From Micavibrio sp. (GTDB lineage Bacteria; Pseudomonadota; Alphaproteobacteria; Micavibrionales; Micavibrionaceae): 32,926 nt of DNA. The position numbers and the translations under genes were made by a program. Below are positions 1 to 9,518 of this stretch, piece by piece. A model generated the notes under the pieces. It had not been told where the DNA came from, did no database searches, and saw only the letters and a list, made by a program, of their open reading frames with translations. The stretch covers positions 1 to 32,926 of the forward strand of contig JAHQVU010000071.1 of assembly GCA_019634145.1 (NCBI GenBank), in the 5' to 3' direction. The number at the start of each line of letters is the position of its first letter. Position 1 is the first letter of the stretch.

Positions 1-1
1 G

Positions 2-1447
2 GGTATTTTCGATGAAAAGATTAAAGGCATCATCCCCGCCGACTCTAAAAACCTAAAGGTCGCCTTCTTTAATATGAGCCCTGCAATCAAAAGCGCCAAT
101 GATGCAATGAACTCATCTGTTATTGAAATTCAGATGCTCCCTGGCGGCGGCGGCCCTACCGACAATAACGTTAACCAGTTTGAGATGGAATATTGCGGCG
201 GCCCCTTGGATGATGAGGGAAATATCGACAGCTCCGAAGAAGCCCCTTACTTAAGTATGTGCGATACTGAGAAATTCCAAGCAAGCCTTGATGCAATAGT
301 TGAACATTTGATTACGCCTATGCAAATCATGACAGAGCAGCTTTATTTCAATGCCTATCAACAAGTCTTCGCCATAAGCACATTCTTTGATGCTAAAGAA
401 CAAATGGATGCCCAACGCACCATGCAAGTATTAGCAACCGAGGCAAACAGAGACTACCAACCCAGCGAACAAATATGTCGTTTCGGTTCTTACATTAAAG
501 GGGTCGCAAAAACAGAAGATAAAAAGCGAACAACCGCACTCGCTTTCAATAAAATCATGATGGATGCCTATACTGCACCGCAGGGAAGTGCCGGCGCGAA
601 AGATGGCGAAGCCAGCGCATTTCAAAGCCGCTTCCAACAATTCAGAACCACTTACTGTAATCCTGCAGATCATAATGCTCAATTAAGCTATCTATGCGAG
701 CATGATGTAGATTTAAATTTGGATAACAGCAATCCTGGTGCTGACGCTCCCGGTGGACTTGGCGCAGCTGATTCACAGCGCATGAACAAAGACATCGATT
801 TTTTCAGAACACTCGGCAAAGCCTACACGCTGGATATTGATTTCAATGATAATCAGCTTACCGATGACGAAGAAGACGTGATTGCCTTGGCAAAAAACCT
901 GTATTGGCCAAACTCTTTTGGTAAAGTTGAGAATGGTAGAATACTCTTAAACAAGAGATATCAATACCTAGACAGCAGAAGTTTTATAGCCTTACAAAAC
1001 ATAGCGCATAACTCCTTTGCAAATATGGTTTCCCTCAAAGCCAAATCTATTCCCGTATTGCCGCCACAAAATTCAAATAACTTCCAGACAGAAAACGTTC
1101 CTGATGGAGAAGCTGTTCCGGGGTGGGTCTATATGAAAACGATGATGCGCGATTTTGGTTTAGCCGATGAAGATATCGAAAAATTTATCGGCAGAGAACC
1201 AAGCTACTATGCTCAGATGGATTTCCTAACCAAAAAACTATATCAACAGCCTGATTTTTATACCAACCTCTATGATAAAGAAGCCAACATCGATCGCATA
1301 AACGTCGTGCTGGAAGCCATATCGCTTATGCAACAGCGCGATCATTATGAAAATATGCTTCGTGCAGAAATGTTATCATCGGCGTTATTACAAACCGATA
1401 TAATTCCTCGCGTAGAGCTTATTCAGGGCGCATTGAGCGGCCAATAA
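2..1447 (+). CDS. Unrecognised protein, 5' end outside the window
   Basis: The frame is open from base 2 of the window without a stop, so this is the C-terminal 481 codons of a longer gene; the first ATG at 74 is probably internal. I do not recognise the family. The visible part is hydrophilic, has no obvious membrane segment, and contains several spaced cysteines (for example YCGG, ICRF, TYCN, YLCEHD), which would suit an exported, disulfide-bonded protein. A Gly/Pro-rich linker (around NPGADAPGGLGAAD) separates a helical N-terminal part from a C-terminal part rich in aromatic and acidic residues. It lies upstream of flgK on the same strand but is separated from it by 110 bp carrying a separate sigma-54 promoter, so a flagellar role cannot be assumed. 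A link to the type IVB secretion genes nearby is possible but unsupported. Confidence 0.8.
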   Translation, partial: GIFDEKIKGIIPADSKNLKVAFFNMSPAIKSANDAMNSSVIEIQMLPGGGGPTDNNVNQFEMEYCGGPLDDEGNIDSSEEAPYLSMCDTEKFQASLDAIVEHLITPMQIMTEQLYFNAYQQVFAISTFFDAKEQMDAQRTMQVLATEANRDYQPSEQICRFGSYIKGVAKTEDKKRTTALAFNKIMMDAYTAPQGSAGAKDGEASAFQSRFQQFRTTYCNPADHNAQLSYLCEHDVDLNLDNSNPGADAPGGLGAADSQRMNKDIDFFRTLGKAYTLDIDFNDNQLTDDEEDVIALAKNLYWPNSFGKVENGRILLNKRYQYLDSRSFIALQNIAHNSFANMVSLKAKSIPVLPPQNSNNFQTENVPDGEAVPGWVYMKTMMRDFGLADEDIEKFIGREPSYYAQMDFLTKKLYQQPDFYTNLYDKEANIDRINVVLEAISLMQQRDHYENMLRAEMLSSALLQTDIIPRVELIQGALSGQ

Positions 1448-1450
1448 AAA

Positions 1451-1459
1451 CTTATCCAC
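1451..1459 (+). promoter_or_regulatory. DnaA-box match
   Basis: TTATCCACA is an exact match to the high-affinity DnaA box. It sits 3 bp after the stop codon of the upstream gene and 5 bp before the -24 element of the flgK promoter. One 9-mer can occur by chance, so a function is only suggested. Confidence 0.35.
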
Positions 1460-1464
1460 AAAAC

Positions 1465-1480
1465 TGGCATTGTGCTTGCA
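1465..1480 (+). promoter_or_regulatory. Sigma-54 (-24/-12) promoter for flgKL
   Basis: TGGCATTGTGCTTGCA matches the RpoN consensus TGGCAC-N5-TTGCW, with the GG and GC doublets exactly 12 bp apart. It lies about 78 bp upstream of the flgK start. Sigma-54 control of hook and filament-junction genes is established in alphaproteobacteria such as Caulobacter (FlbD/RpoN), so promoter and downstream gene agree. No enhancer-binding site was identified. Confidence 0.7.
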
Positions 1481-1557
1481 TCTATAATTTTGCAGACAAG
1501 AAATACCCCAAATAGGGGGAAAATTTGTCACAGCTAAAATGATGAGGAATTTGCAAC

Positions 1558-4005
1558 ATGGCCGGCACTCTGGCAACAGCACTATCAGGTTTACGCGTCT
1601 CGCAGCAGCAAATCAGCGTAATTTCGGGCAACGTATCGAATGTGGGTACGCCTGGCTATACACGGAAAATTTTGCCGCAATCGACACAATCTATCGAAGG
1701 CAGGACAATTGGCGTATTGCCTGATACCATCATCCGCAACGTCAACATGAACCTAACGCGCAATTTATGGACGCAAGTGAGCTCGGTTGGAAACTGGAAC
1801 GTTAAAGAAACGTATCTCAATCGCGTAGAACAATTTCATGGGCCGCCAGACAAAGAACTCTCTGTCGCGTCCTCTGTTTCGAAGTTGAAAGATACCTTCT
1901 CGGCGCTCGCTGATAGCCCGGAAGATACCTTCCTGCGTGCCAGCACAATATCACAGGCGCAAACTACAGCTAAGAAAGTCAATGACTTTGCAACATTGCT
2001 CAATGATTTGCGCAGTGATGCACAATCAGAAATGCAGGCAACTGTTAGCGAAGTTAACGCGCTACTTGAACAAATCGCCGAGCTTAACAACCAGGTTAAA
2101 ACTAATCTTAATCTTGACCGCACCACTGCTGCTCTAGAAGACCAAAGAGATATGGCCATAAAAGAATTGACCGGCCTGATCGATATTTCATTCTTTACAC
2201 GTGGTGATGGCACATTGGTTGTACAAACCAATGAGGGTGCAGAGCTGGCCGGTGATATAGCTCAATCTCTGTATTTCAGCCCCTCACCAGTTTCGCCCAG
2301 TACATATTATCCTGCATCGGCCAGCGGCCTGTATGTGAACAACCCGATCACACAACCAATACAAGCCGTAGACATTACAGCCACAGGCGTTGGCGGTAAG
2401 CTAGGGGGATTGATCGAACTTCGTGACGAGATACTCCCGAAGCAAATCGCCCAACTTGACGAGCTTGCACATAAAATGGCGCTGCGTTTCGATCAGCAGG
2501 GTTTGCGCCTTTTTACCGATTCAACAGGAACAATTCCGGGCGATGATGCCCCCGATCCTACCATTAATATAGTAACCGGCTTACCGACAGCGACCGTTCA
2601 ATATATCGGATTTGCCGGACAAATTCAGGTAAACGAGGCCATTTTAAATGATCACTCCTTGCTGCAAAAAGGGACTTTTGGTGCGACCAATCTTCAGTCC
2701 GGCTCTAACGAAGTTATCCGCCGCGTCATTGAAAACACCTTTACGGCGACCTCGCATCAGCAAGCTGAAAATCTGGATACAGCTACACAAGTTGACCTCC
2801 TCAATACAGGGGGCGCAGATTTACAAACATGGCTAGGTCTTGCTTCGACAAATACAATCAATGGCGGGCGCGATCTTACGCCCTTCCTTTCCATTACAGA
2901 CCTTATCACAAGCGCAAATGGTGACCTGGACATAAACCCTCCGGCAGATACGTTTGACATTATCCTAACCGAACCGAATACGGGACTAGGGCCAGTAACC
3001 CTGACAGTTGATATCAGCGATGCCGAAGCGATTGGCGTTGGTGCAAATGCCGCGGCGCAAATGGTCGATTATATAAATAATACACTCATCCCCGGTGCCG
3101 CACTCCCCGCTGGTTTAACAGCCTCTGCAAGTGTAGGCCCGAACGGGCAATTGCTCATCAACACCAACGGCTCTTATCAAATCGATTCAACCGCAGGCAT
3201 TGGAGAGACAGGGTTAGTCTATCTCGGCCTTGCAGATACAGATGGTGACACCGTAGATGCCACACACCCATATTTCGATATACAGGTCGGCAACAGAAAC
3301 CCTGTCCGCATCACCATAAATCCAGGCGACACAAGTGCCGAATTGGTTAGTAAGTTACAAAATGTCGAAGGCCTTGCCATTGACCTTGATGCTTTTGCCG
3401 GAGGTGGGGACGGAATATTGCGCCTGCGCCCGGGTAATGATTTTAACAATCCTGATTTCGGCGGTGAGCTACAAGTCGTAGCAGGTAATTTCAAAACCAC
3501 GAGCGCGGCCTATGGTCAGCCACCAGCCGTTACCGGCACAAGAGCGAACCTTGATAACAACGTAAATGTAGTATCCGCGCTTTTCGGAACATATACCGTA
3601 CTCGGCACTGGCGCGATCCAGAATGACCCACCCGTTGATGATTTTCTCTATGCATCCGAAACAGATGCGTCATTGGCCGCGCCCATACCCACAACACCAA
3701 TGCGCACAGACTATCTTGGCCCCGGTGCCAACATCTCGACAGGCTTGGTCGGATCAACAACTCTGGTCGATTTCGCGCAAAAAATCGTCAATGACAATGC
3801 ACAATCCATCAATGTCATTACAGCGCGTAAAGAAGATGACCAGGCTTTGCATGACCTGCTAGAAACGCAACTTAACAATGAATCAGGCGTTAACCTGGAT
3901 GAAGAGCTGGGACACCTTATTGTCGTACAAACGGCCTACAGTGCCTCGGCGCGCGTTCTCACAGTAGTGGATGAACTATTTAAAGAGCTGCTGAACGCAG
4001 TATAA
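1558..4005 (+). CDS. flgK: Flagellar hook-associated protein 1 (FlgK)
   Basis: FlgK is the first of the two junction proteins between flagellar hook and filament and is exported through the flagellar type III apparatus. The N-terminus shows the rod/hook family signature (LSGLRVSQQQISVISGNVSN, then GTPGYTRK), and the C-terminus carries the matching D0 helix (YSASARVLTVVDELFKELL). These two ends form the coiled-coil core. At 815 residues it is much longer than the roughly 550 residues of enteric FlgK; the excess lies in the central, surface-exposed D2/D3 region. The ATG at 1558 is preceded by GATGAGGAAT, a good ribosome-binding site. It follows a sigma-54 promoter and is 20 bp upstream of flgL, so the two form an operon. 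Confidence 0.95.
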   Translation: MAGTLATALSGLRVSQQQISVISGNVSNVGTPGYTRKILPQSTQSIEGRTIGVLPDTIIRNVNMNLTRNLWTQVSSVGNWNVKETYLNRVEQFHGPPDKELSVASSVSKLKDTFSALADSPEDTFLRASTISQAQTTAKKVNDFATLLNDLRSDAQSEMQATVSEVNALLEQIAELNNQVKTNLNLDRTTAALEDQRDMAIKELTGLIDISFFTRGDGTLVVQTNEGAELAGDIAQSLYFSPSPVSPSTYYPASASGLYVNNPITQPIQAVDITATGVGGKLGGLIELRDEILPKQIAQLDELAHKMALRFDQQGLRLFTDSTGTIPGDDAPDPTINIVTGLPTATVQYIGFAGQIQVNEAILNDHSLLQKGTFGATNLQSGSNEVIRRVIENTFTATSHQQAENLDTATQVDLLNTGGADLQTWLGLASTNTINGGRDLTPFLSITDLITSANGDLDINPPADTFDIILTEPNTGLGPVTLTVDISDAEAIGVGANAAAQMVDYINNTLIPGAALPAGLTASASVGPNGQLLINTNGSYQIDSTAGIGETGLVYLGLADTDGDTVDATHPYFDIQVGNRNPVRITINPGDTSAELVSKLQNVEGLAIDLDAFAGGGDGILRLRPGNDFNNPDFGGELQVVAGNFKTTSAAYGQPPAVTGTRANLDNNVNVVSALFGTYTVLGTGAIQNDPPVDDFLYASETDASLAAPIPTTPMRTDYLGPGANISTGLVGSTTLVDFAQKIVNDNAQSINVITARKEDDQALHDLLETQLNNESGVNLDEELGHLIVVQTAYSASARVLTVVDELFKELLNAV

Positions 4006-4025
4006 AAATTTAAGGAGAAAATGAC

Positions 4026-5273
4026 ATGACAGGCGTTTCAACATATGGACGGGCATTAAGCCAGATGAGTTTTATCAAAGATCAAAACACGCTATTTTCA
4101 ACACTCTCAACGCAAATGTCTACGGGGCTGAAAACACAAAAATTTTCAGGGCTGGGTACGCAGGCGCTAGCAACACAGCGCGCGCGCACGGACATAAATT
4201 CGCTGGAAACATATAAAAACAATATCACGCAATCTGAAACCCGCATTAAAATGATGCTCAATGCGATTGAAGAGTTTAAGGCACAGGCCGAGAATTTTTC
4301 GAATACACTCGTTAATACAATGCAGGAAAGCACGCACCAAAACGGCGATAAAATTCTTTATGATAACCCACTAACACCCAATATAAATGAAGCCGAGGAG
4401 GTCGGCATGACCTCGGGCGATCTGGCAACGCCCTTGGAAACAGTACGCGATCTGGCCACAAATATGTATGATTTTATGACCGATCTTTTAAACGTAAAGG
4501 AAGTTGATCGCTATCTCTTATCAGGAACAGCAACAGATCAAAAACCCCTAAAGGACAGCTCAACCCTTGATTCTGCGATCAGCACTCTGATTGGCACATG
4601 GAAGGATGAAACGGCACCGACGATCAATGCGGATAGAACGAAAACCGAGGAATTGATCTCCGCTTTGGAATCCAGAACATCGACAACAAGGACGCCTAAC
4701 GCAATTACAGACACAATCATCGGCTTTAGCTCGACTTTAAGCAGCGGATCTGCCGAAAAAGTCACCATTCGAGTCGATGACCTCTCGGATGTAAACTATA
4801 CAGCCCTTGCCAATGATCAGTCCTTCCGCGACATTCTGGTTGCCGTAGCTTATTTTAAGAACGATGACCTCTACCCGATGGCCGATGTCTATGCCGAGCC
4901 TTACACACCGGGCGATCCTGTTTTGACAGACCCTGACACAGGTAAAGTTCTACAGGGCGCACCAGGTGATGATCTTGACGAAATGAAAGATAACTTCTTC
5001 GAAGTGTATAATGCTCTAACAACAATGGTTGCCAAAGCTATCGATGATATTGATCAGGTGCGTTTCTCGCTAGAGACCGCACGTGAACGATTGAACACGA
5101 TTAAAGAAAGTCATAGAGCCGAAGAGGCTGTTCTTCTAGAGACCATAGCCGATATCGAGCAAGTTGACACGAGTGAAGTTGCCATCAAAATCCAGATGCT
5201 ACAAATTCAACTGGATGCCTCTTACCGTATAACCGCTATGATGGGTGAGTTAAGCCTGACGCGCTTTATTTAA
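4026..5273 (+). CDS. flgL: Flagellar hook-associated protein 3 (FlgL)
   Basis: FlgL is the second hook-filament junction protein, sitting between FlgK and flagellin. The 415-residue product begins with a flagellin-like D0/D1 region (Ser/Gln-rich helix, LSTQMSTGLKTQKFSGLGT) and ends with a long helical segment (DIDQVRFSLETARERLNTIKE, then IQLDASYRITAMMGELSL) typical of flagellin-family C-termini. The ATG at 4026 follows AAGGAG; a second ATG at 4021 is out of frame and stops at once. The centre is longer than in enteric FlgL (about 317 residues), paralleling the enlarged FlgK. Its stop overlaps the convergent secretion-locus gene by 4 bp. Confidence 0.9.
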   Translation: MTGVSTYGRALSQMSFIKDQNTLFSTLSTQMSTGLKTQKFSGLGTQALATQRARTDINSLETYKNNITQSETRIKMMLNAIEEFKAQAENFSNTLVNTMQESTHQNGDKILYDNPLTPNINEAEEVGMTSGDLATPLETVRDLATNMYDFMTDLLNVKEVDRYLLSGTATDQKPLKDSSTLDSAISTLIGTWKDETAPTINADRTKTEELISALESRTSTTRTPNAITDTIIGFSSTLSSGSAEKVTIRVDDLSDVNYTALANDQSFRDILVAVAYFKNDDLYPMADVYAEPYTPGDPVLTDPDTGKVLQGAPGDDLDEMKDNFFEVYNALTTMVAKAIDDIDQVRFSLETARERLNTIKESHRAEEAVLLETIADIEQVDTSEVAIKIQMLQIQLDASYRITAMMGELSLTRFI

Positions 5274-7012
5274 GACGCAGTTTGAGGCTGGCGTATATTA
5301 ACAATTGCTGACTTGCTGTCATGAGCAGGAAGAATCGAGATTGCAGGAATTTCACCTTCAAGGCCATTCACAGCTAAAGCTTTTAATGCTTCATCAAATT
5401 GGCCCGTTGCAGCAATATTGGAAGACAAAATATAATCATGCTCAGCTTCCCAGTTTACATCATAACCTGAAACTTTCGCCCATGCCGATATAGTTTCCTT
5501 AAGACTCTCGCCTTTACGTGCTTCCCATACGCCATCAGAGCCTGCCGCTGGCACGGCCACGCTGTTGATTGTGTTCTGATCGTCCTCGGATAAGGTAACC
5601 TTAAGAGCATGCTCACTCACTTGAACAACAAGTGGCTTCGGCTTACGATCCAAAGAAACTTTTTGCTGCATTTTTTTTACAGTCACGCTTGGCTGGCCTT
5701 TCGTGGCCTCACCCGGATCCTGAACAATCGCGCGACTGGGAATGCCGGTTGCTGTCTCTATAGCGTTCAATTGAGCAGCCAATGCTTGATCATCCTGCCC
5801 CATAATTGCAGAATCATGACCAGCCGCTGAATCGATCATCGCTGCCTGCTGCGCGGCCATCTCGGTATTCAGTAAAGTCTGACGCTCGCCCATGATATAA
5901 ACTTTATTTCCCTTAACATGCGCTGATAAGCTCAATGGCGCAATCATGCCCTGTAATGTCTGAATCCAGCTCGCCCCTCCTGACCATGATACTTTTGACC
6001 CGGGATTAATATTACTACCGAATGAAACAGTATAATCAGCGGGCAGGATTTGTTGTAGAGCAATCGCCAACGGCACATCACTACCAAAACCTTCAACCTT
6101 ATCAGTGGTGCCCGCAGATTCAACAGCGCCAATTGCTGGCATCTGTGCTAAATCTTGTAAGTCCATATTCGCCTGCGATAATGGAGCAGGCTTTTGAACT
6201 GGCGCAGCATCGGTCAAATTAGGCGCTGTTGAAATTTTCAAAGATGGTGAACCAGCTTTCTCTAGCATAGATGCCTGAGCGTTTTGCTTTACATCTACCT
6301 TATAATTGATGTTCTCGTCCAGTTTACCGATAGCGCTTTCCGGTGCATTCTCAGACATCACGACCTTAGTTTGAGGGTGAATAGTCTCAGCAGTAACTGT
6401 CGTTTTGACCACTGGTTTCGCAGGCTCTACTGCACCAATTGGCGGTAAAGACTTCGTCTGATTTTGCGCCGAAGTTGTTTCAATCGGCGGCAGAGGCGGC
6501 TCTATGTTTTGATGTGTTGGCTGTTCACTCGGATAGAGCGTTTTTCTATGAATAACCTGCTCTTGCGCTTGCGGCATATGGGCAGACGCATTGGATACAA
6601 CCCTTGTCTTCACAACCGGCGCTTGCTGTCGCGCTTGAGGTGGTTGATTAACGCCTTGCTGAACTTCAGCCGAATATGGTGGAGCTTGAGGTGCAGGCTG
6701 TTGAACAGCTTGCGGAGCCTGCTGAACAGAGTTTTGTGAAATTTGCGGCACATTTGAACCTGGAAGAGCAGGCATAGGTAAAACCGCCTGATCACTCTCA
6801 TTTAAAGGAGCTATTTCAACAGCAGGGGCGGGTATTGCGCCAGGTGATGTCACTGCATTTTGAGTTGGTGCTTTAACAGCTTGAGGTGAAGGCACCCATT
6901 CAAAGCCAGCTACAGCCTGCCCATGAATTAAAAAGGCCGCACATCCGAGCATGAGTGTGGAAAAAATACGTTTTGCTGGCTTAGCTTGAAAAAACTCTAC
7001 GCTTGTCGGCAT
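5270..7012 (-). CDS. Exported Pro/Gln-rich protein with two TcpQ/STN-like modules, type IVB locus
   Basis: The 580-residue product begins with a basic and hydrophobic leader ending near AVAG (residues 15-36), indicating export. Residues 40-300 are low-complexity Pro/Gln/Ala. Two compact modules follow, at about 308-375 (VPLAIALQQILPADYTVSFG to VYIMG) and 493-576 (GVWEARKGESLKETISAWAK to VNIRQ). Both resemble the TcpQ C-terminal / secretin N-terminal (STN) fold found in periplasmic parts of pilus and secretion outer-membrane complexes. The start has a strong GAAGGGGTG ribosome-binding site. It is the last gene after dotD-dotC-dotB-icmT, so I infer an outer-membrane or periplasmic component of the same type IVB apparatus. 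I cannot match it to a named Dot/Icm protein. DotD has a related fold, so several such modules may stack in one cap. Confidence 0.75.
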   Translation of the reverse strand: MPTSVEFFQAKPAKRIFSTLMLGCAAFLIHGQAVAGFEWVPSPQAVKAPTQNAVTSPGAIPAPAVEIAPLNESDQAVLPMPALPGSNVPQISQNSVQQAPQAVQQPAPQAPPYSAEVQQGVNQPPQARQQAPVVKTRVVSNASAHMPQAQEQVIHRKTLYPSEQPTHQNIEPPLPPIETTSAQNQTKSLPPIGAVEPAKPVVKTTVTAETIHPQTKVVMSENAPESAIGKLDENINYKVDVKQNAQASMLEKAGSPSLKISTAPNLTDAAPVQKPAPLSQANMDLQDLAQMPAIGAVESAGTTDKVEGFGSDVPLAIALQQILPADYTVSFGSNINPGSKVSWSGGASWIQTLQGMIAPLSLSAHVKGNKVYIMGERQTLLNTEMAAQQAAMIDSAAGHDSAIMGQDDQALAAQLNAIETATGIPSRAIVQDPGEATKGQPSVTVKKMQQKVSLDRKPKPLVVQVSEHALKVTLSEDDQNTINSVAVPAAGSDGVWEARKGESLKETISAWAKVSGYDVNWEAEHDYILSSNIAATGQFDEALKALAVNGLEGEIPAISILPAHDSKSAIVNIRQPQTAS

Positions 7013-7103
7013 AAATTCACCCCTTCAAAAGGAAATTTTATAAAACTATTTTAGTAATTAAGCGACAATAGCGAGGTGACAGGTAAAATTCAAGAAAAGA
7101 AAA

Positions 7104-7421
7104 CTAACCGAAATCTTTAAATTTACGCTTATAGACACCAATAACACCTGGACGACCCACTCCCCAGAATGTCTCCACAATTTTTTGACGGAATGTCCGC
7201 ATAGCAGCAGGAAAAGTCATGCCTTTATTCTCCAGAAAACGGAAAAACAACAGAAAGACAACCGTTAGTAAAACCGTGGAAAGACGCGCATAAACCAAAA
7301 GAAGAGGAAGCGGTAGGGCCGCACGCGCATCGAAGGAGAAAAAACGCACAGTACGCATAGAATTACGCCAATGCCAATTCAACGCATCCTGAGTATCTTG
7401 TAACTGTTTAGCCTGTGACAT
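7104..7421 (-). CDS. icmT: IcmT/TraK-like type IVB secretion membrane protein
   Basis: IcmT is a small inner-membrane protein of Dot/Icm systems (TraK in IncI plasmids). The 105-residue product has the family hallmarks: an N-terminal HWRNSMRTVRFFSFDARAA block, two adjacent hydrophobic segments (about residues 36-62), and a basic C-terminal tail ending in YKRKFKDFG. Legionella IcmT is somewhat shorter (about 86 residues). It lies 66 bp downstream of dotB, as in Legionella and IncI loci where DotD-DotC-DotB-IcmT correspond to TraH-TraI-TraJ-TraK. The ribosome-binding site (AAGGT) is weak. IcmT is needed for effector export and host-cell exit in Legionella; a role here is inferred from family. 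Confidence 0.8.
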   Translation of the reverse strand: MSQAKQLQDTQDALNWHWRNSMRTVRFFSFDARAALPLPLLLVYARLSTVLLTVVFLLFFRFLENKGMTFPAAMRTFRQKIVETFWGVGRPGVIGVYKRKFKDFG

Positions 7422-7487
7422 TTTATGACCTTGAAATATTGACTGCTATAATCAGACTAAAAGAAGAGTATTAAAATCCCTTTAATT

Positions 7488-8642
7488 CTAACCTGTTGCT
7501 GATGATAATAATAGATAGTGACGGCGATCAATTTCACCACGTTCAAAATAAATCTCTGCAGAGCGCGCCATAGTTTGGCCATAAGAGGAGACCATACGCT
7601 GAATTTCATTCGGCCATTCGGTAAAATCCATATCCATAAGCTTTTCCCGCACTTCATCAGGAAACTTCATCCATTCACGTACACCCACACGCCCACCGCC
7701 AATGCGTGGCGCCAGAGCTTGCGTAACAATTAAGCGTAACGTTTCCATCAAAGCAATCGCACGCTCTTCTCGCTCGCTCATATCATAGCTAGAAAGCATG
7801 CGTTGAACGGTATTGGCCACACCCATAGTATGCGTTGTCGTATACACAGCGTGGCCCGTTTGCGCAGCCTCAATCGCCGCAGAAATTGTCTCACGGTCAC
7901 GTGCCTCCCCAACCAAAATAATTTCCGGTTTACGGCGAAGTGCATTTCTCACACCATCTGAAAAGTTTTTTAAATGACGCGGAATTTCACTCTGCGATAC
8001 CAATGATCTGGGGGAGTGGATGGAATCATAAGTAAATTCGATCGGCGCTTCATAGGTCAGCATCTTGCCGCACCCTTCTGGCCGCTCCAAAAGCATCCGA
8101 TTACCTGCTGCAAGCAATGTCGATTTACCTGAACCTGTAGCACCTGTTACAACAACCATGCCTTGTCTAGGCGCCCATGAATCGCGAATAGACTCCTCGA
8201 TTTTCAGATCATCCATTGTCGGCGGCTCTGAAGGCAAAGCACGCATCGTAATCTGCGCGCCGTCGCGGCCTTTAGAGAGAATTGCAGTGATATTTACACG
8301 AAAACGTACCTTCGAATAACGATCAGGACGGATTTCGTAAGATACATCCAGATCCATCCCAGAAGCCAACCGCGCTGCCGCTTCTGGTCCATAAATTCGC
8401 GCAAGGAAAACGGACATATCCGCCGCATCAATATTGCGAAATGTTCCGGGATAAAGGTGGCCATGAATATCATTATAAACAGGACGATCACTTTGAATGG
8501 TAATATCGGAAGAGCCCTGCTTCACGCACCATAAAAGAAAAGGGTCAATATGATCGGTCATAAAGCGATCCGGCTCATCCGCCCATGTTTCGGCAAAATT
8601 GTCCTCAGGTTTGAGGAGGCTTATCGGTTTGCGGGCTTCCAT
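7488..8642 (-). CDS. dotB: DotB, type IVB secretion ATPase
   Basis: DotB is the cytoplasmic hexameric ATPase of Dot/Icm secretion, related to PilT-type motors and to TraJ of IncI plasmids. The 384-residue product has an N-terminal PAS-like region (about 35-140), a Walker A motif GATGSGKST at 167-175, a Walker B-like EIILVGEARD, and the His-box region AAQTGHAVYTTTHT. Length fits Legionella DotB (about 377). Its start overlaps the 3' end of dotC by 22 bp, which suggests translational coupling. All nucleotide-binding motifs are intact, so the protein should be active. Confidence 0.92.
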   Translation of the reverse strand: MEARKPISLLKPEDNFAETWADEPDRFMTDHIDPFLLWCVKQGSSDITIQSDRPVYNDIHGHLYPGTFRNIDAADMSVFLARIYGPEAAARLASGMDLDVSYEIRPDRYSKVRFRVNITAILSKGRDGAQITMRALPSEPPTMDDLKIEESIRDSWAPRQGMVVVTGATGSGKSTLLAAGNRMLLERPEGCGKMLTYEAPIEFTYDSIHSPRSLVSQSEIPRHLKNFSDGVRNALRRKPEIILVGEARDRETISAAIEAAQTGHAVYTTTHTMGVANTVQRMLSSYDMSEREERAIALMETLRLIVTQALAPRIGGGRVGVREWMKFPDEVREKLMDMDFTEWPNEIQRMVSSYGQTMARSAEIYFERGEIDRRHYLLLSSATG

Positions 8643-9493
8643 TCATCCGCTCCGGTTATAAGCTCAGGCACACCTGTGATCTGAACCGCGCGATCTCCTA
8701 CACGCATTTCGTTGCCGCCGCCGGTTACACCGCGGTCAATTTGCAAAGCCTTGGGAGGTGAAATCATACCTTGAGACAACAACATCCTATAACGCACCAT
8801 GCCTTCAAAATCAGCAGTCAGCAGCGCAAGATCATCTTGGAAAATCTCATTGGCCTGTCGAACACCTTCATCCCAACCTCTATTCACATACTTAATCCAA
8901 AGATCACGCTCTTCTCCATTTGCAGGACGTAAAACATCCGGCGGAGGTTGAACCCTACCCCACTCACGCTCAAGATAAGCCTGCCAAGTGCGCGGTGATG
9001 AAACTATGCGCGCATTTTGAATGATGTGGTAAATTCGATCCGATACAGCCGCTTCCTGCGCTCCATATTCAATGATCATCGCATTTGCTGATTCGCTGAC
9101 AATTGGCGGCTCGATCAACAAGCCTGATGGCGCGGGAATAAGCAATTGACCGAAATCATAGACCTTATCCATATAGCGCGCACGCTGCTTAAGCTCCTGA
9201 CGAATAGAAAAGGTCTGCCATGCAAGACCGCCACGAGCACCATATGATGTCGCCGCTTCAATCTGTGCATCACGGCGAATATCCATCGGCATTGTCGAGA
9301 TCGGGCCAAAAGGCTTGTCTTCCCTTTCAATCCACTGCAATTCTTTAATGGGTTGCGGACGAACAAGATCTTCTTCTGTCAAAAAACCTTTTTCCAAGGC
9401 AAATGAGCTAGTAGGCACAAGCATACAGCCGGCCACTAAAGCCAACCTTATGCCATTTTTCATTTCAAAAAATTTAAAGCCTTTGAGAGCCAT
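8621..9493 (-). CDS. dotC: DotC, outer-membrane lipoprotein of the type IVB core
   Basis: With DotD, DotC helps place the DotH ring in the outer membrane of Dot/Icm systems (TraI in IncI plasmids). The 290-residue product matches the family along its length, including ATSYGARGGLAWQ near the N-terminus, the central DLWIKYVNRGWDEGVRQANE and FEGMVRYRMLLSQGMISPP, and a C-terminal DRAVQITGVPEL. A lipobox-like LVAGC lies in the leader, so lipidation is likely, although an SSFA signal-peptidase-I site follows and both readings are possible. An alternative ATG ten codons downstream lacks a ribosome-binding site. It is 25 bp from dotD and overlaps dotB. Confidence 0.9.
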   Translation of the reverse strand: MALKGFKFFEMKNGIRLALVAGCMLVPTSSFALEKGFLTEEDLVRPQPIKELQWIEREDKPFGPISTMPMDIRRDAQIEAATSYGARGGLAWQTFSIRQELKQRARYMDKVYDFGQLLIPAPSGLLIEPPIVSESANAMIIEYGAQEAAVSDRIYHIIQNARIVSSPRTWQAYLEREWGRVQPPPDVLRPANGEERDLWIKYVNRGWDEGVRQANEIFQDDLALLTADFEGMVRYRMLLSQGMISPPKALQIDRGVTGGGNEMRVGDRAVQITGVPELITGADEWKPANR

Positions 9494-9518
9494 TAATCTT
9501 GCCCAAACCTAATTTGAT

